From Baylisascaris procyonis (taxonomy: Eukaryota > Nematoda > Chromadorea > Rhabditida > Ascarididae): a stretch of 64,000 bases of DNA. This document shows, piece after piece, positions 50,281 through 63,368 of the stretch. The translations under genes were made by a program, and so were the position numbers. Position 1 is the stretch's first letter. Every line of letters begins with the position of its first letter. Below the pieces are notes generated by a model. The model had not been told where the DNA came from. It made no database searches and saw only the letters and a list, made by a program, of their open reading frames with translations. Where the stretch lies: positions 1,153,501 through 1,217,500 of the forward strand of contig JAZARR010000229.1 of the NCBI GenBank assembly GCA_037389465.1. The letters run 5' to 3'.

Positions 50281-52855
50281 TCAACGGTTCTTAACTCTCG
50301 ATAGAGCCACAAAATGAGTGTGAGTCTCAGGACACAAGAATCCCACTGGACCAACTTCGCAATCAGCACACACCAAATACTTAACACCGTCGCTTGCGTT
50401 TGTGAAACCAATATTTTCGAAATCAAACGCTCCCTTCACTGACCACCTAAAAATGCAGCTAAATAAAACACTGAAAGCACCGATCGACATCGATCACTTC
50501 ACTGCAAATATCTAAAAATCGAGAAAGTGTAGGCAAAAAGGGAGGTGACTATCTCTTGAATAAAGTGAGATACCACTTTAGACACCTCAATCGATTCGCA
50601 GAATACTTTCATCCTTATGAAGCAAGCATGACAACAGCATGAATCTTTGCAAGGATAGCCCACCTGCACATTTCTTTTCCCGAATGAAGAGGTCTCAAAA
50701 TATAATCCTATTGACTTGGTATTCAGGTCAGTTTTAGGAGTATACAACATTTGCATATATCGTTTTTTAAACAGAAATGACAGCGATCTACATCAATTCT
50801 ATCAAACGAGTGATATACGATGAATATCACTGCTTCAATTACACTTTAATTTGTGTAACATCAAGAAAAAAGTTCACTGCTGCAAAACAATAATAAAAGT
50901 TTCAAGTTACTCGAAGTTTTGCGATACAATAAAAAATGCCTGTATTTTTGTAGGATAACGAAAAAAGGATTAAAAGATGTAACTTCAGTTCAATACCAGA
51001 AGCTCTGAAACAAGAAACAAAAAAAGGAACAAATCAATACCCACTAAATAAAGGTCTAAAAAACAACAAAAATAAGTGTGACGCCCATTTGGGATTATAA
51101 ACATTTCTCCACCTTTATTGAGCTTGGGCTCGGAATCTAAGACAAAGTGCGTCCCCATATTTTGGCAAAAGAAGCTATTAAATCAGTATTAAGCAAAAAA
51201 ATTATGGTGCTCGTCCACAGTCGCGGATTAAGTTCATGAAGTTCAATTTACTGGTCTTAGCTTCTATCAGTTCAGCTAATGCGGCACATCCGCAGCCACT
51301 GTTTCTGGCAGATCGTTTCTCATAACGTTTCACCAAAATGTTTGTAAACCTCTGATTAGAAGATTCCTGCTGAAGTGTCTAAAAGGCCCTCTTTTTAAAT
51401 TAAGTTCCACGCAAAGTCGTGCATTGAAACTGTTTTTGGACGAATAAAGCTGAGCTGTTGGAAAGCAAAAGAGAAATCAAAAAATATGCAAGCTATGTAG
51501 CAAATGTAGGAATGCCGAGAACAACCCTCAGACATGCACATTACAGCCTCAGATTTGAGTAAGGTAAAGTTCACTATGGACTATATATTATAAGAGAAAG
51601 GAAAAAAAGAGCATATCCCGAATCTTATGGACGTGTTTTACTTTCCGAATTTTCGTACATTCCGCAGAGTGCTATCTAAGAGCTGCTGTAGAGATCTTCG
51701 ATATAAAAAGCCAATTGCCTTTCGTTGTTGTTAACATGTAAGAACAGCAATGCTACAAGGAGCCGATCACCGCTTCGAGTGAATCACTGTTAGTGACAAC
51801 CAGCTCATTCAAAACTGATCGAGTGTATGTCTGACTGCGTTGATAGAGAGCATGTCTGGCTACGCCAACAGAAAGGGATATCTGGTTCTGTTGGTAGACG
51901 GGGATGTCTGCCTACGCTGACAGAGAGACGTCCGGCTGCGCTAGTAGAGGTGCTCATTACTGGCTAATTACACAAAAGTTTTTCTTGAAATATATTCTAA
52001 CGTCAATCAATCCCTACTATGCTACTTCTAATGAAACAGCGGAAGGAAAGAATAGTAAACTTTACATGGACGGAAAATCCGTCGAAAATTCTGCTGCACT
52101 CTCGCCATTTCCCCTTTCCCTACCCACCTATAAGCCCCATTTGCGATCACATAAAAAATCTTCTGTTTCGTTCCCTTACCCTTAGCAAAACAGAACAAAA
52201 CGAACCATTCAGTTAGGGTTTCCTTTTCGACGGTTGTCATATTCTTCTTTTGTCTGCAGAGTGGCAATTGAAAGGGTTTCTCAGTGACGTATTCAGCTGC
52301 TTTTGCTGCTAAGATCATACAACCACAAGTTGAGCATCGCACACTTAAAGCGTTACGATCATCGGTCACAAGATCAGCCTGCAGTTAGAAAATCGTCGAG
52401 TATTCAGCTGTCGAACGGGTGAGTGCTCGAAAGATGTTAGCCACTTTGATCGTTTGAAAGTAGTTTTGTTGCTACGATAAAAAAAAGAACGAATGTCTTA
52501 TTTATATCGAAAAGAAAGAAAACAGGATGCGGAAGGGGGAAAGGAAAGGGAAAGTTGAGAGCAGAGGAAGAGGAAGCACAGCGCACCCGATCTCGAAAGG
52601 CGAAACAACTGCTAAAGAACTGTCTTTTAGTACCTTCTGAAAGAGTGGAAAATGAGTTGAACCATGACAAATGACCTAGAAGCATGTTAGTAATGCAGTA
52701 CAAAAAGTTGCATTGCTGACACTCACAACGAAATTTAAGTGTTTCCGGAGTGCATTGAAGTACAAGGTGCTTTCGATCTCAGTGGGACCTGTTTAAATCG
52801 AACAAACACTCACCTGTTCTTGGTTACTATCAGGTGGAGAATGAGCTTGTGCCAT
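50281..52855 (-). CDS. RABIF: RABIF/MSS4 guanine-nucleotide-free Rab chaperone, complete
   Basis: Three exons join in phase: 52855-52814 (MAQAHSPPDSNQEQ), 52378-52206 and 50446-50281 (TGA), 126 residues against 123 in human. The family's zinc ligands are present as two CxxC knuckles, VRCSTCG in exon 2 and LVCADCEVGPVGF in exon 3. The core Rab-binding stretch DFENIGFTNASDGVKYLVC matches human IFENVGFTKDVGNIKFLVC closely. MSS4 proteins bind exocytic Rabs in the nucleotide-free state, acting as weak exchange factors or holdases. The exon 2 donor is GTTCGT. Intron 2 (1.76 kb) contains an imperfect minisatellite. A Rab gene lies 3.7 kb upstream on the same strand; whether this has meaning is unknown. 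Confidence 0.95.
51828..51952. repeat. Imperfect minisatellite, about five units of 24-28 bp, in RABIF intron 2
   Basis: Diverged units of the form GTCTGgCTaCGcTgaCAGAGaga recur: GTCTGACTGCGTTGATAGAG, GTCTGGCTACGCCAACAGAA, TCTGGTTCTGTTGGTAGACG, GTCTGCCTACGCTGACAGAG and GTCCGGCTGCGCTAGTAGAG. The array is GC-rich compared with the intron around it. Confidence 0.75.
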
Positions 52856-53600
52856 TCTTAAATGAAACGATAAGCGCGTCCTTTGCAGCAACTTGCTTTT
52901 TCAACGAAGCGATCTTCTCACGTTGTCGATCTTCGTTACTATAATTGATTGAATTCCGATTAACAGTAAAGCAAATTGTACTTTGATGGATTATCCTTGA
53001 AGAAATTTTCGACTCATCCCTTTATAGGTCTGCTCTGTGATATATCTAGCTATTTACTTTATAATAATAAGAGGACACCACGACCGAAAGGCCGCATTAG
53101 ACCTACAATGACATGATATCACCTAGACTATTGAAGTACTAAAGGCAAGGAAGCAATCAATACGGCTTCAGTAATCGAACGATGACCGAGGCTAGAAGAT
53201 TTACATAGACAATATCACACTGATTATTCACTTTTCTATAGTACTTCACATCATTCCCCAAACACTACATCTAGCACTCCACTTAACTGCAGTTTGAATC
53301 GTTGCACAGATAAATTCCTGCGTCAGCTTATTCGATCCATGTGTTTTTACATGAGAAATATTTAATCGAATTTACTTTCAAAGAATTCTTGAAAACGAAA
53401 TAAAAGTCAAAAATTCTAATATGGACTTAAATGCTGATTTTGTTGAAGTGACCCTTCAATATTCATCAACTCAACTGACCGCAACCTCCCTCCAGCAAAA
53501 GCGACTGACTCATTGTTCTAAAAGTTTTAATTTCATTTGAATATTTGCTGAAGAATTGAGTGGCCATTCGAAATTTTTAAAGAAACGAATGAAATAAAGA

Positions 53601-53936
53601 TTACGTAGATATATCGGTGATCGAATCGACTGATTCACGTAGTTGTTCGATTGCACTCTCAACTTGTCTCAATCTTACAGCAATATCTGAACTGTTGCCT
53701 TTCTCAACACTAAAAAATAATTAAGAAATAAGTAAGCAATTCAGAAAAATTATGCGAAAATGAGAGAATGCATTCCGATAAAGCAATTAACGAATGGAAA
53801 GGACAGAAAAAAAGGCATTATGAAGAGAAAAACATACGACGAAATGAAGTTAGTGACGTAGTTGTAGACACTGTTGACGTTTTTTATAGCTGAAGAGCCA
53901 TCCGCGCTGCTCATACCAACATCCAACGACCCCTTC
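53601..53936 (-). CDS. 3' two exons of a small coiled-coil protein (unidentified)
   Basis: Exon 53936-53838 reads KGSLDVGMSSADGSSAIKNV on to NSVYNYVTNFIS. It splices by GTATGT...TTTTAG to exon 53709-53601, VEKGNSSDIAVRLRQVESAI on to EQLRESVDSITDIST and TAA. The last exon is a clear amphipathic coiled coil. The pattern of a short helix followed by a C-terminal coil recalls small cytoskeletal or BLOC/WASH-type subunits such as HSPC300 or WASHC3, but no match is firm. The 5' end is not placed. A candidate first exon is MGSATSLSNAASEGR at about 54203-54157 (-), preceded by an acceptor-like TTTAG and followed by GTGAGC, but phase does not join it directly to 53936, so at least one exon is missing. 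Confidence 0.6.
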
Positions 53937-56559
53937 CTGAGAAAATAATATAGGAACAATCAGACGATACATGACTGCAGCGATACCATATCAACAATAA
54001 TAAAAACCCATGCACTGCAAGTTGGCACGCTTTTGGTAGCTTTGGACCACAGATTCTTTATCGATGCCTCTCTAGTAAAAAAGAAGCAAAAAGAAAACGG
54101 TTTCCCCTTCCTGAAAGACGCGAGCATCCTGGTATGTGACTGCTATGCTCACTTCGACCTTCGGAAGCTGCATTTGACAAAGAAGTCGCGGAACCCATTT
54201 CTATGCTACTAAAGTAATACCTAAAACTTTCATCTTTAAACAGACAACGGAGCACTGCAACGTGAACTAGAAGAATCGGTTTTCCTTCAGAGAGCTTTTT
54301 TGGTCGGATGGAAGCTTGCAGCCTGAGAGACCTCATCGCCATTTCTTCTTCACCTGCACCACTCCACTCTGAGTCTCAAAAAGATCTGAGAGTAAAATGG
54401 TGATGACCGACCAACTGAAAGTCGATTCTGATTTGCTTCGATTACAGTCGTAACTTGGTTTTCACTGCGTACTTCCTGCCGACCAACATTTCTGAAGTGT
54501 ACTCAATTTCAAGTGACTTTTATTTATGAGCCAAAGTCTTCTATCCATTAGTGACCGAAAGAGATGTAGATTGGCTACAATATTATGCGACAACTTGCAT
54601 CAGTCGAGCTGGGGGTCTGAAGGCATGAAGATAAATACCGATTTCAATGAACAAACCTGCAGCATTTACCAAAACCGCCTCCGAACACGAAACATGTGGG
54701 AACGCTCTCGTCCCTCACATCTTCAAGGGATATCCCATACAACCACAAGAGTTAAACTTCCTAATTTACATACCTCATAGCGCTCCTAGATGCGTTTCAA
54801 TGAGAAAAAATCCGCTGTGACATACTGTCTCTTTTGTTATTTCAAATGTTTTACTGAGAAAGGGATCATCTTTCCTCCACGAGTTAAGAAAGGGATGCGT
54901 TCGAAAAAAGGATGGACAGGTGAGGATGGAGGGTAGAAGTGAAGACGTTTTCTAATGAGGAAGCGCAAAATTCTACCTTTTCTGATAGCTAGTTTAGTTT
55001 CCTTTCATCTGAAATCCTTTCCCTTCAGTACCTTATAATCATTCCCCACCTTCCTTTACAATGTTGTATGCCATCAAAAACTTTGAAAAATATTGAACAA
55101 TATTGAGCATAGAGACAACGACGCAACTGTAAGATGATCTAACACTTCGGCGCACTCTCAGAAGAAGAGATAATATGCATATGTCACGAACATATAAAAT
55201 AAAATCGAAGACAAGGTAATGCATCGCAAATATTTACTATTATTATAGCCTGCTAGTTGAAATCAAATGCGAACAATAGCAGCAATTAAAAAATTAAATT
55301 ATTTAACAGATTAAATGCCACAAAATGGTCAACGAAGGTGCGTAGACTTACTGATGAATGTAGCGACAATAAGCCGCCTCCTTTTGGTATCGTATTAAGA
55401 AGTTCACTTCTGCAGCTCAAGAAGGCAACGATTGGCGATTATATGCACTTCTCTCTTATCTCAATTCCCCCTCCCCCCTCTCGCTTCTATCTCAAGTTTA
55501 AAAAAAAAAACAACATTCACTTCCGAAAAATTTTTTGAGTAACGAAAAGAAAATTCTTTCGAAAAAATAATTCAACAATCAAATTGTGACAGAAATATAA
55601 AATACTGAAAAAAATATACTAAATAAAAATCAAATATGAGAGAACATTTATGATATTATGCAACAGATGATAATAGCTCACAAATATTACAACTCTTCGA
55701 TTGTTTATGAAAAGATTATGAAGGCAATTAGCCGATCACTTAACAACAAATAACTTTCCCATCGATATGCGAATAAAAACTACTTCCGGCATATTCGCCG
55801 CAATAGTATGTGAGCAGAACAAAAAATGTGCCACTCAAACAAGAATGAAGAGAAATCATTATATCGATCCGATGAAATTAATATGATATTGACTCGATTT
55901 GTCGTACGATTACATAATTATAAACGCAATAAAGCTAAAATTTTGATTAGGTAACGATGGAATATAAAATTATGCAAGGAAAAAATGTGAGAACGATGAA
56001 CGAATCACATAATTTAACTCTTCCCTACATCAGAGCGTGATTCTATCTACTTCCCTTAAATAATGAACAAATATACAGGTAAAGTATACGGTGATCTCGA
56101 TCATCAGTATATATCGCATACACCTTGTTTTTGGGGGTCAGCATTACGATACGAATAACATACAATGAAACAAAAAGCCGATTGGCAATAATTGAAGAGA
56201 AAGAAAATTGCTTAAATGGGATGCGATATACAATTGCATTCAAAGGCATATTTGACATACTGCAAACAGTAATTTATGCTGTCGAAAAAATTAGCAAAAC
56301 ACATCTCAAATAAAGAAACAGCACATATTTAAGAATTACTGAAATTGGCAAAATATGTTCCACTTTATATAAGGCAACCTGAAATTTATAAATCACCCAA
56401 AATAAACGATCATCCGACAATTTTCACACACCTCCCAAAATTTAACTTCCCTTTGTATTTGAGTTTTTTGAAAATTCATCGAAAATTTCATTTTCACACC
56501 TCGACCACCAAGAACGCAAAAGAAGCACACTCCGTGGGATAAAATGCGAGAAGGAAGAA
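53937..56559. other. Region upstream of the coiled-coil gene, to the rab-19 3' end
   Basis: Probably holds the missing 5' exons of the coiled-coil gene (candidate at about 54203-54157) and the rab-19 3'UTR. A C-rich tract lies at 55463-55484. No other supported feature. Confidence 0.5.
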
Positions 56560-59016
56560 TCACGCGAAGTTACAGCACGACGACCACTTGGATGCAATGG
56601 TAGTGGTACTCTGCGAAGAGATTCTGAAGGCGTCTAACTGTGCGTCGATATGCGCACCCGCCTCATAATGCCTCTTGAGTTGTAGTGCAAGTTCGAGAAA
56701 CGCATTCTCGACGTTCACGTTGCCCCTTGCCGATGTCTCCACAAAGAAGCACATCCCCTGTGAATGAGCCAATTCATTGCCTTCCTCGCTATCGACTACA
56801 CGCTCGCTTTCAAGATCTGCTTTTGTAGCTGAAAAATGTGCAGCTTTTATGAGCTGTAAATAAGCATCAATTACTGCTGGAGTCCAGACAAACATGGTTA
56901 TAGCATGATGTCATTGTCATGCACTTAGGCTAGATTATTACTGATTGAGCGACACAAGTGTGACTTTGCACCTCAATTTGGAGTGCCAATCACACAGGTG
57001 CCCATAAATTCACATCACTCACTTTCACACAGACATCAGCCAAACGTAGTCATGATCGACCATCGCCACATCCACCGTTGCTATACCTTGAAAACCGTGA
57101 GTGAACCACTAAAGACTTGAGCATTCATTTATGAAGATCATTTTCACTCGCATCAGGATGCAGAAATAACAATTCTGCCTCAAAGAGGATTGTCTGATGT
57201 CTCTTTCTTTCAATGGAAGACAATGCTGCATTCTCCATAGAAACATCTCATTGTTCCTTATAGATTATCGATCGTCACCTCTCTCTTTTCTAAATTTTCA
57301 CTCAAATTTTGGGGGAATTATGCACAGTTTCATAGAAATATTATGAAACTTTAAGCTGAAACACAAATCTTGACAATGAATTGATATGACAGCCAAAGAA
57401 AAGCAAAGATTTATTTCAATATTACCGATAAATATTAGCAAATATTGAGCTAGAAAAACTGAAAGCTAAAAACCCTCATCCACTCGTGCTTTATCCAGCG
57501 CCACCCTTCCACTTTTATTCCCTCCCCTTATGCATCACCTAATCGCGTGCCCGACCTCTCCTTCCACCTCCACCTTCCTTCAGAAGCAACCTTGAGGTCG
57601 ACAATACGTCTTCACACATGAGAAACGAAACGAAACGAACCGACAAGAACTTTGGCAACATTAGGTGCTGCAAACTTGGAGACGTCATCCAACCAACGTT
57701 GCAGTGATTCAAACGACTGTCGGCATGTCATATCGTAGCAAAGAATTATCCCATTCGCTGATCTGTAATATCGATCAGATTTTGTCAAGTGACATCGACA
57801 CTTCATAATCACGTTAAATAACATCACGGCACTTACCTGTAATAACTCTGCGTGATCGTACGGAACCTTTCTTGTCCACCGGTGTCCCATATTTGCAGCT
57901 TCACTCGTTTACCCTCAATCACCAACGTTTTCATAGTGAAGTCGACCCCTATAGTAGTGCCTTGACGTTCGATAAACGTGCCGTTCTTAAACCTGCAACC
58001 TCTCACAATACACCTGTTAACTTAGCCTGCTTACATTCAGCAAGTACCTACAACCTCTTTTCTTGGATTTTTACATTCTTTATGCAGGACGTTATGCTTT
58101 CAACTTTATGAGAGAGAAGGAATGCATCATATGTAACAAGTTTTTGTGGAGAAGGTAATGACCGCAACACGGACACTCATTAAAATTTTGAAGCGGAAGT
58201 GAGACACTCCCAAAACATCGCACGAAACAGTTTGAAGATAGGAGGGAAGTGAAGTTTCGAAACGGCGGGTGGGAGGAGGGGATGGGAGCTAGATTTCTAA
58301 ATGGAAACAAAATTTCATTCATTCATAAGAGCAGTGATTGTAAACAGGGGCAGAGTCGCGATTGGGGGCAAGTTGTAACACAAAACAAGCGCTATACAAA
58401 TGAGGAACCACACAATAAGGGGATCAGTTAAAAATCGTTCACTTATGAACAGCTCAACCCAGAATGAAGTCGATATTTTATCGTTTATAAGTGATAAGGA
58501 TATCCGCATAGCGAAGTGGTCATTCCTATTGGAACATTCCTCCTCGTTTCGCATTCCTCATCCTCGTCGAATAGACACCAATATCACATTTGAAGGTATA
58601 ATGCAAGAAATAGACATTTCTGTTGATGCTTTCTATTGGTTTTCAAGCACACTTATTTGCATATAGATATTGCAATGAGGAAATTGTTTTCAATAAGAAA
58701 GTGCCACATAAAGGCAAATTGTGGTCTCAACAGTTTACAGCTCAATCCAAGAGGAAATTTAAAAAGAATCAAGAACGGAAAAGAATGAGATAATCAATGA
58801 TATTCATGACATTTGGTCTACAACTCGTTCATGTGACACCTTATCGAAGCGTCTTTGGGATATTAGCAACGGCTCGGAGATATATGAGACTTTTGTTCGA
58901 GAAAAGTGTCGAAGATGCAAAAAAACATACCTCTGAACAACACACGTTTTGCCGACACCCATGTCACCGATGAGAACAATCTTGAAGAGGAAGTCGAATG
59001 AATCGTCCGTCTCCAT
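56560..59016 (-). CDS. rab-19: Rab family small GTPase, RAB-19-like (Rab19/Rab43 group), complete
   Basis: Four exons join in phase: 59016-58931, 57992-57837, 57762-57641 and 56828-56560 (TGA), giving 210 residues. The G motifs appear in order: P-loop GDMGVGKT, switch I GTTIGVDF, switch [25 protein letters not shown] for N/TKxD, and ETSARGN for the SAK loop. The switch II Gly replacing the usual Ala of DTAGQ, and [14 protein letters not shown], are shared with C. elegans RAB-19 as I recall it. The C-terminus SSCCNFA gives a CCxxx arrangement, still able to accept geranylgeranyl groups. The protein would cycle on Golgi or endosomal membranes and regulate vesicle traffic; the exact step is not known here. 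The ATG lies nine bases after an acceptor TTGCAG, suggesting a trans-spliced or short 5'UTR. The exon 3 donor is GTTCGT. Confidence 0.95.
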
Positions 59017-59024
59017 GCTTCTAC

Positions 59025-59036
59025 ACTGCAATCAAT
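59025..59036 (-). promoter_or_regulatory. Acceptor site just upstream of the rab-19 ATG
   Basis: On the minus strand TTGATTGCAG ends at 59026, followed by nine bases and the ATG. This is consistent with spliced-leader addition; a cis 5'UTR intron is the alternative. Confidence 0.45.
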
Positions 59037-59801
59037 TCTCTCTCTATATAACTATATTACTAGGTATATAGTAAAATTAGACACATTTAACCAATCGAAG
59101 GACATGCGCACCATGATACTGTGCAGCGTCCCCTTCGGTACAGCACAATGCAGTGCGATGATCACTTCCGATATCTTTAAAAAGCGAAGCATGTTTCACA
59201 TTTCTTCAATCACATCATTCATGGGACTCAACCGCTCGCCACTTCTTTACTACTATAAATGACTTTTTGAAGGAACTGATAATGTCGATTTAGTTGTCTT
59301 CAGAGTAAGCAATTATACCACCCCCTCCCCCCCTTCCTTATAAATTTCTGACTCGGGTCTCTATTCCAGATTATAAGCAAACTATGCTTCTTCTTAATAA
59401 ACAGATGAGGGCGACCCGAATGAAACGGTAATACCGCAAACATATCTTGAATGACAAGCGGGTAAAACGACGAAACACTTCCAAGAAAACACCATTCGTC
59501 TCATACGGACCAACAAGGGAACAAATAACAGTGTCATTAAATACATGAACAACTATATAGACATCGAGAAAATGACTGCAATTAATCTCATCTTTTCAAA
59601 GATCTGCACAGACAAAACACACCTTCTTGTTAATGTCAGTAGGTTTAAAGGACATTTTTTGCGCCTAATTCTGATTAATGGTCCCATGATCCCTTTTATC
59701 TACTGCCCCCTCCCTCTCAAATGGTCTAGATTTTGAACAACTACCTCAAAGCAACACAGGTTCACCAATCTCACTGACGGAGGAAAAATTCATGGCAATT
59801 G

Positions 59802-59802
<1 letters not shown>

Positions 59803-59866
<64 letters not shown>
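59803..59866. repeat. (TA)n microsatellite
   Basis: About 32 uninterrupted TA units in the intergenic DNA 0.8 kb upstream of rab-19. Confidence 0.97.
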
Positions 59867-59867
<1 letters not shown>

Positions 59868-62800
59868 TTTAACGTAAAGACACATCTATATATAAAGAAT
59901 AAAATAATAAAGAGAGCTCTAAAGTAGGGACACCAAGCAAGGAAACACTGCGAACACCGTTTGCAAAAAAGCATCCATAATAATTAGGAATGCACATAGT
60001 GTGCCCTCATCGGCTCTCTCGCACAAACCTATCGATTTTGCGGCACCTCTTATAGGGTTGTTACTGAGGCTGCATCGCTTGCCACAGATAGACGATACAA
60101 TTCAGGCGAAAAAACCTGATCCCCCGCCCCTTGTTGCCGATTCGCTTCATCATATCACCCGACTCCACCCACATTCACTCCGTCATGCTTCTGAAACTGT
60201 TGTTGCAGAAACGGAAGGTCCATGCATCGTTTTACCCAATTAAAACGTCAGCGAACAGCAGAAATGTGGTGTCTCACCTGTCTGTATGCTTTTTTCTAGA
60301 AATCTTCCCAGGAATCGAGAAAATGTTCGAAGGTATCTGCTTACCACCGTAGGACGAATTTCCACTCCCTTCTTTAAAACCTAAGACAGCATAACTCTAA
60401 GACAACCCTAAAAGGTGTTAACCTATTTTTGTTGTCCCCTCTTTCCTCCTCAAAAGTCTTCATTTTTCTTCTCTTGCATTCCTCACCGCCAACCGTCTCT
60501 CTTCCATCAAACCCGATCCTTGTGGTCAGGTCAACCTCTGTGCACATATCTCTGTTGGACAAATTACAGCTGCACCTAAACATACAACCTGAAGCAGAAA
60601 CTGCTGAAGGAAAAACATATAACCTCGTGTATCACAATATCCTCGAGATATGCAGAATCGCATTCGACTACTTTTCCACCTGGATCAATAATTATATGAT
60701 CTTATCACCTTCTAGCATGACCGTATTTCTTCGGGGGCATTTTGGTTCGAAACATCGATTACTAAGAGGGATGTGAATGGATCGACAACCTTGCACGCAG
60801 TGAATTGATCATGGGATGAATCCCCAAATTAGACTTTATTATAAATAAACATTGGCATTCATTGGCACATATCCTGTAAAGAGCAAATAACAAAGTGAAA
60901 TTTGTTTAGAAAATTGAGCAATTCAACCGATAAGAAAAATATCGAAACGAAATAATGACCAGTATCATATGCCTATCGCACAGCAACAATAATCAAGTAA
61001 TATCAAAGTACAGCTTATGATAACATTCTCAACAACGCCCTACATTCGAAGAATATCGACAACAACCATGACATTTGCGCCACATGCATTTATGACGCTA
61101 TTTCAAAGATGGCGCAAATATCTGAGCATATATTCACGACCGTCGAGGTAAAGAATATTTTTGATCAAAAATTTGATGGAAAAATTAAATAAGGGAAATA
61201 AAAATTAATGAAAAAGCCATACACTCAAAAGCAAATATCACAGCCATAGAGTGAGCCATGCAGGTGTTGAGGAATCACTCAATGACGCAGTATTTTTAAT
61301 AAAGACATCAACCACAAATATGTTTCACATAAAGAACTCAATTTTGATGTGTAACAGTCTGTCCCTTATTTAAATTCCATTGTTTCATCTTCCTATTTCA
61401 TCTCCCCTACATTTCGTCCTTTTATCGGATTTCCCTTCCTCCTTTTATTTGGCACGCCAAAACGTCCTCGACGTTAATCTATGGATCAGCCAGTACACGC
61501 CGATCGAGGATCCTAGTGCACGTCGATCAGCCACTATGGTACTTACGGTCAATCAAGGATGCTACAGCACTGATCCCCCATTTTTTAAAATTATTTTTGA
61601 GTCATTGATTTAGCGAAGGTAACACTATCCTATTCCGCTTAGACACATCTCTACACCGCATCAGCTTCATTGAGTATGCGAAAAAAAAAACGCAAAAAAG
61701 TTAATATGACACCACCTTTATGAATCTTTCATTTCCTTTTCAATATCCTTTAGTTTTATGACTCAGGACACTCATTTTCTCATCATTACATAACTACAGA
61801 GCAAAATTGAGACAAAAATAAAGTAATCAGAAAGGCGCATATTTAGATGATATGAATATCGTTATACCCATTAAGGTGAGATATGTGAACTCAAATGACA
61901 CAGAAATGTACCCCCGAACGTAATAGAATCCCGAATCACCCATTGACTCCCTCTTAACCTTCTCCTCTAGCGTGTATATTAGTCTTTGACTCCTTCCCCT
62001 ACCACATTCCCTCCTCCACTTTCGTAGCTCTTAATTATACGTATGCTACCTGCTAGGTAAACAGAGCAAGAGATCGCTTCAAACTACCTATATAAAGAAT
62101 TGAGGCTCTTCTAATCCTACCATCCTCGATAACATCCGAAAAAACCCTTTCACATGATCCATCACTAAAGAGCCGATAAATGGATTATTTACAGAACAAA
62201 GCCGATCAATAAACAAATGATGCCACATAACAGGAAATTAGGGCGTCGTTTGCTTTTAATTTTTTTGGTAATCCCATCCATTATTTGCATAAATATTCAA
62301 AAACGATGGCATAATAATATCAATAATCAAAATTCTATGATTCGTTCCCTATAAAAAACAGTCTTTATTTACACAAATCCTCGGCAAAGAATTTGCTTCC
62401 GTCCGTGAGGGAAAAATTAAGAAACATTATGAGATTATTTAAGCGATTATAAAAAATTTGCAAATTTCTTCGTGTCTTTAAATATCGGCAGCCTTCGAAT
62501 GTTTAGTGAAATAATCGAAAAATCTAGGTCACGCTGATAAGCAAGATTATATGCGTCAAATTTCTTCAGGTTCAACTCAAATGGTTCCCAAATTGAAGCA
62601 ATCATTAAAAACCCACAAAACGCATAATGCTCCCATATTGTTTTTATATAAATTTGTGGAAAAACGCATAAAAACAAAACAATAGAAAAATGGATGAGGA
62701 ACTCAGAAAGAACAACTGTTTTGAGTGAGAATATGTTTATGTAAATAGATTTGTTCTGTTTTGAAGGGAATAAAAACTCACCGAATCGAAAACGTTAAAT

Positions 62801-63368
62801 AAAAGAACAAGAGGTGATGGGGGAGGGGTAGGGGGCAACAAGATGACAGATGCTCTCCGCTAAGTGTTCTCCTAGGATATACATTCACTAAAGGAACAAA
62901 TATTATCTCACAACATCTCGTCATCCCAAATGTGTTCTCGCCAATTCACCCAACCGTCCTTTGTAATGCAATTGACTGCTCACAATATCACAGTCGATGT
63001 CATCCAGCCAGATAGTTCCACCGACTTCACTTCAAAGAAACTCCCTTTAAAGCTAAAATCAACTCCAAGAATGATTACACTCATCAATTAACTTCGCGTA
63101 TAAAATAGCTTTCAAAACTGTTGTATTGCTGGGATGAGGAAAGGGATGATAGATGGATGGGGTGATGGAATCCAACTCTTCATTCATTAAGCAGTACAAT
63201 CCTTCTAACAATTAGAAGCAAAACGGAACAGCTTAAAAGCTTTTTGAAAAGGCACCACCATAGTGAGGCATAACCATTAAAAAGTGATGTGAATTTTAAT
63301 AAAATGTAACCCGAAAGAGAAGCAACAAGGAATGCAATTAAAATATCAATTCGCTAGTCAAATAAACG

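Larger units (their letters stand above)
59017..63368. other. Intergenic region right of rab-19
   Basis: Carries the rab-19 promoter, a C-rich tract at 59319-59339, a (TA)n tract at 59803-59866 and a G-rich tract at 62816-62836. A GC-richer patch at 61440-61545 is open on both strands (plus reads VLDVNLWISQYTPIEDPSAR) but has no recognised domain or clear splice sites. No gene is supported. Confidence 0.55.

Noticed and set aside
61380..61613. Plus-strand frame VLDVNLWISQYTPIEDPSAR and its open minus-strand counterpart
   Set aside because: Both strands are open because the patch is GC-richer; no acceptor precedes it and no family is recognised.
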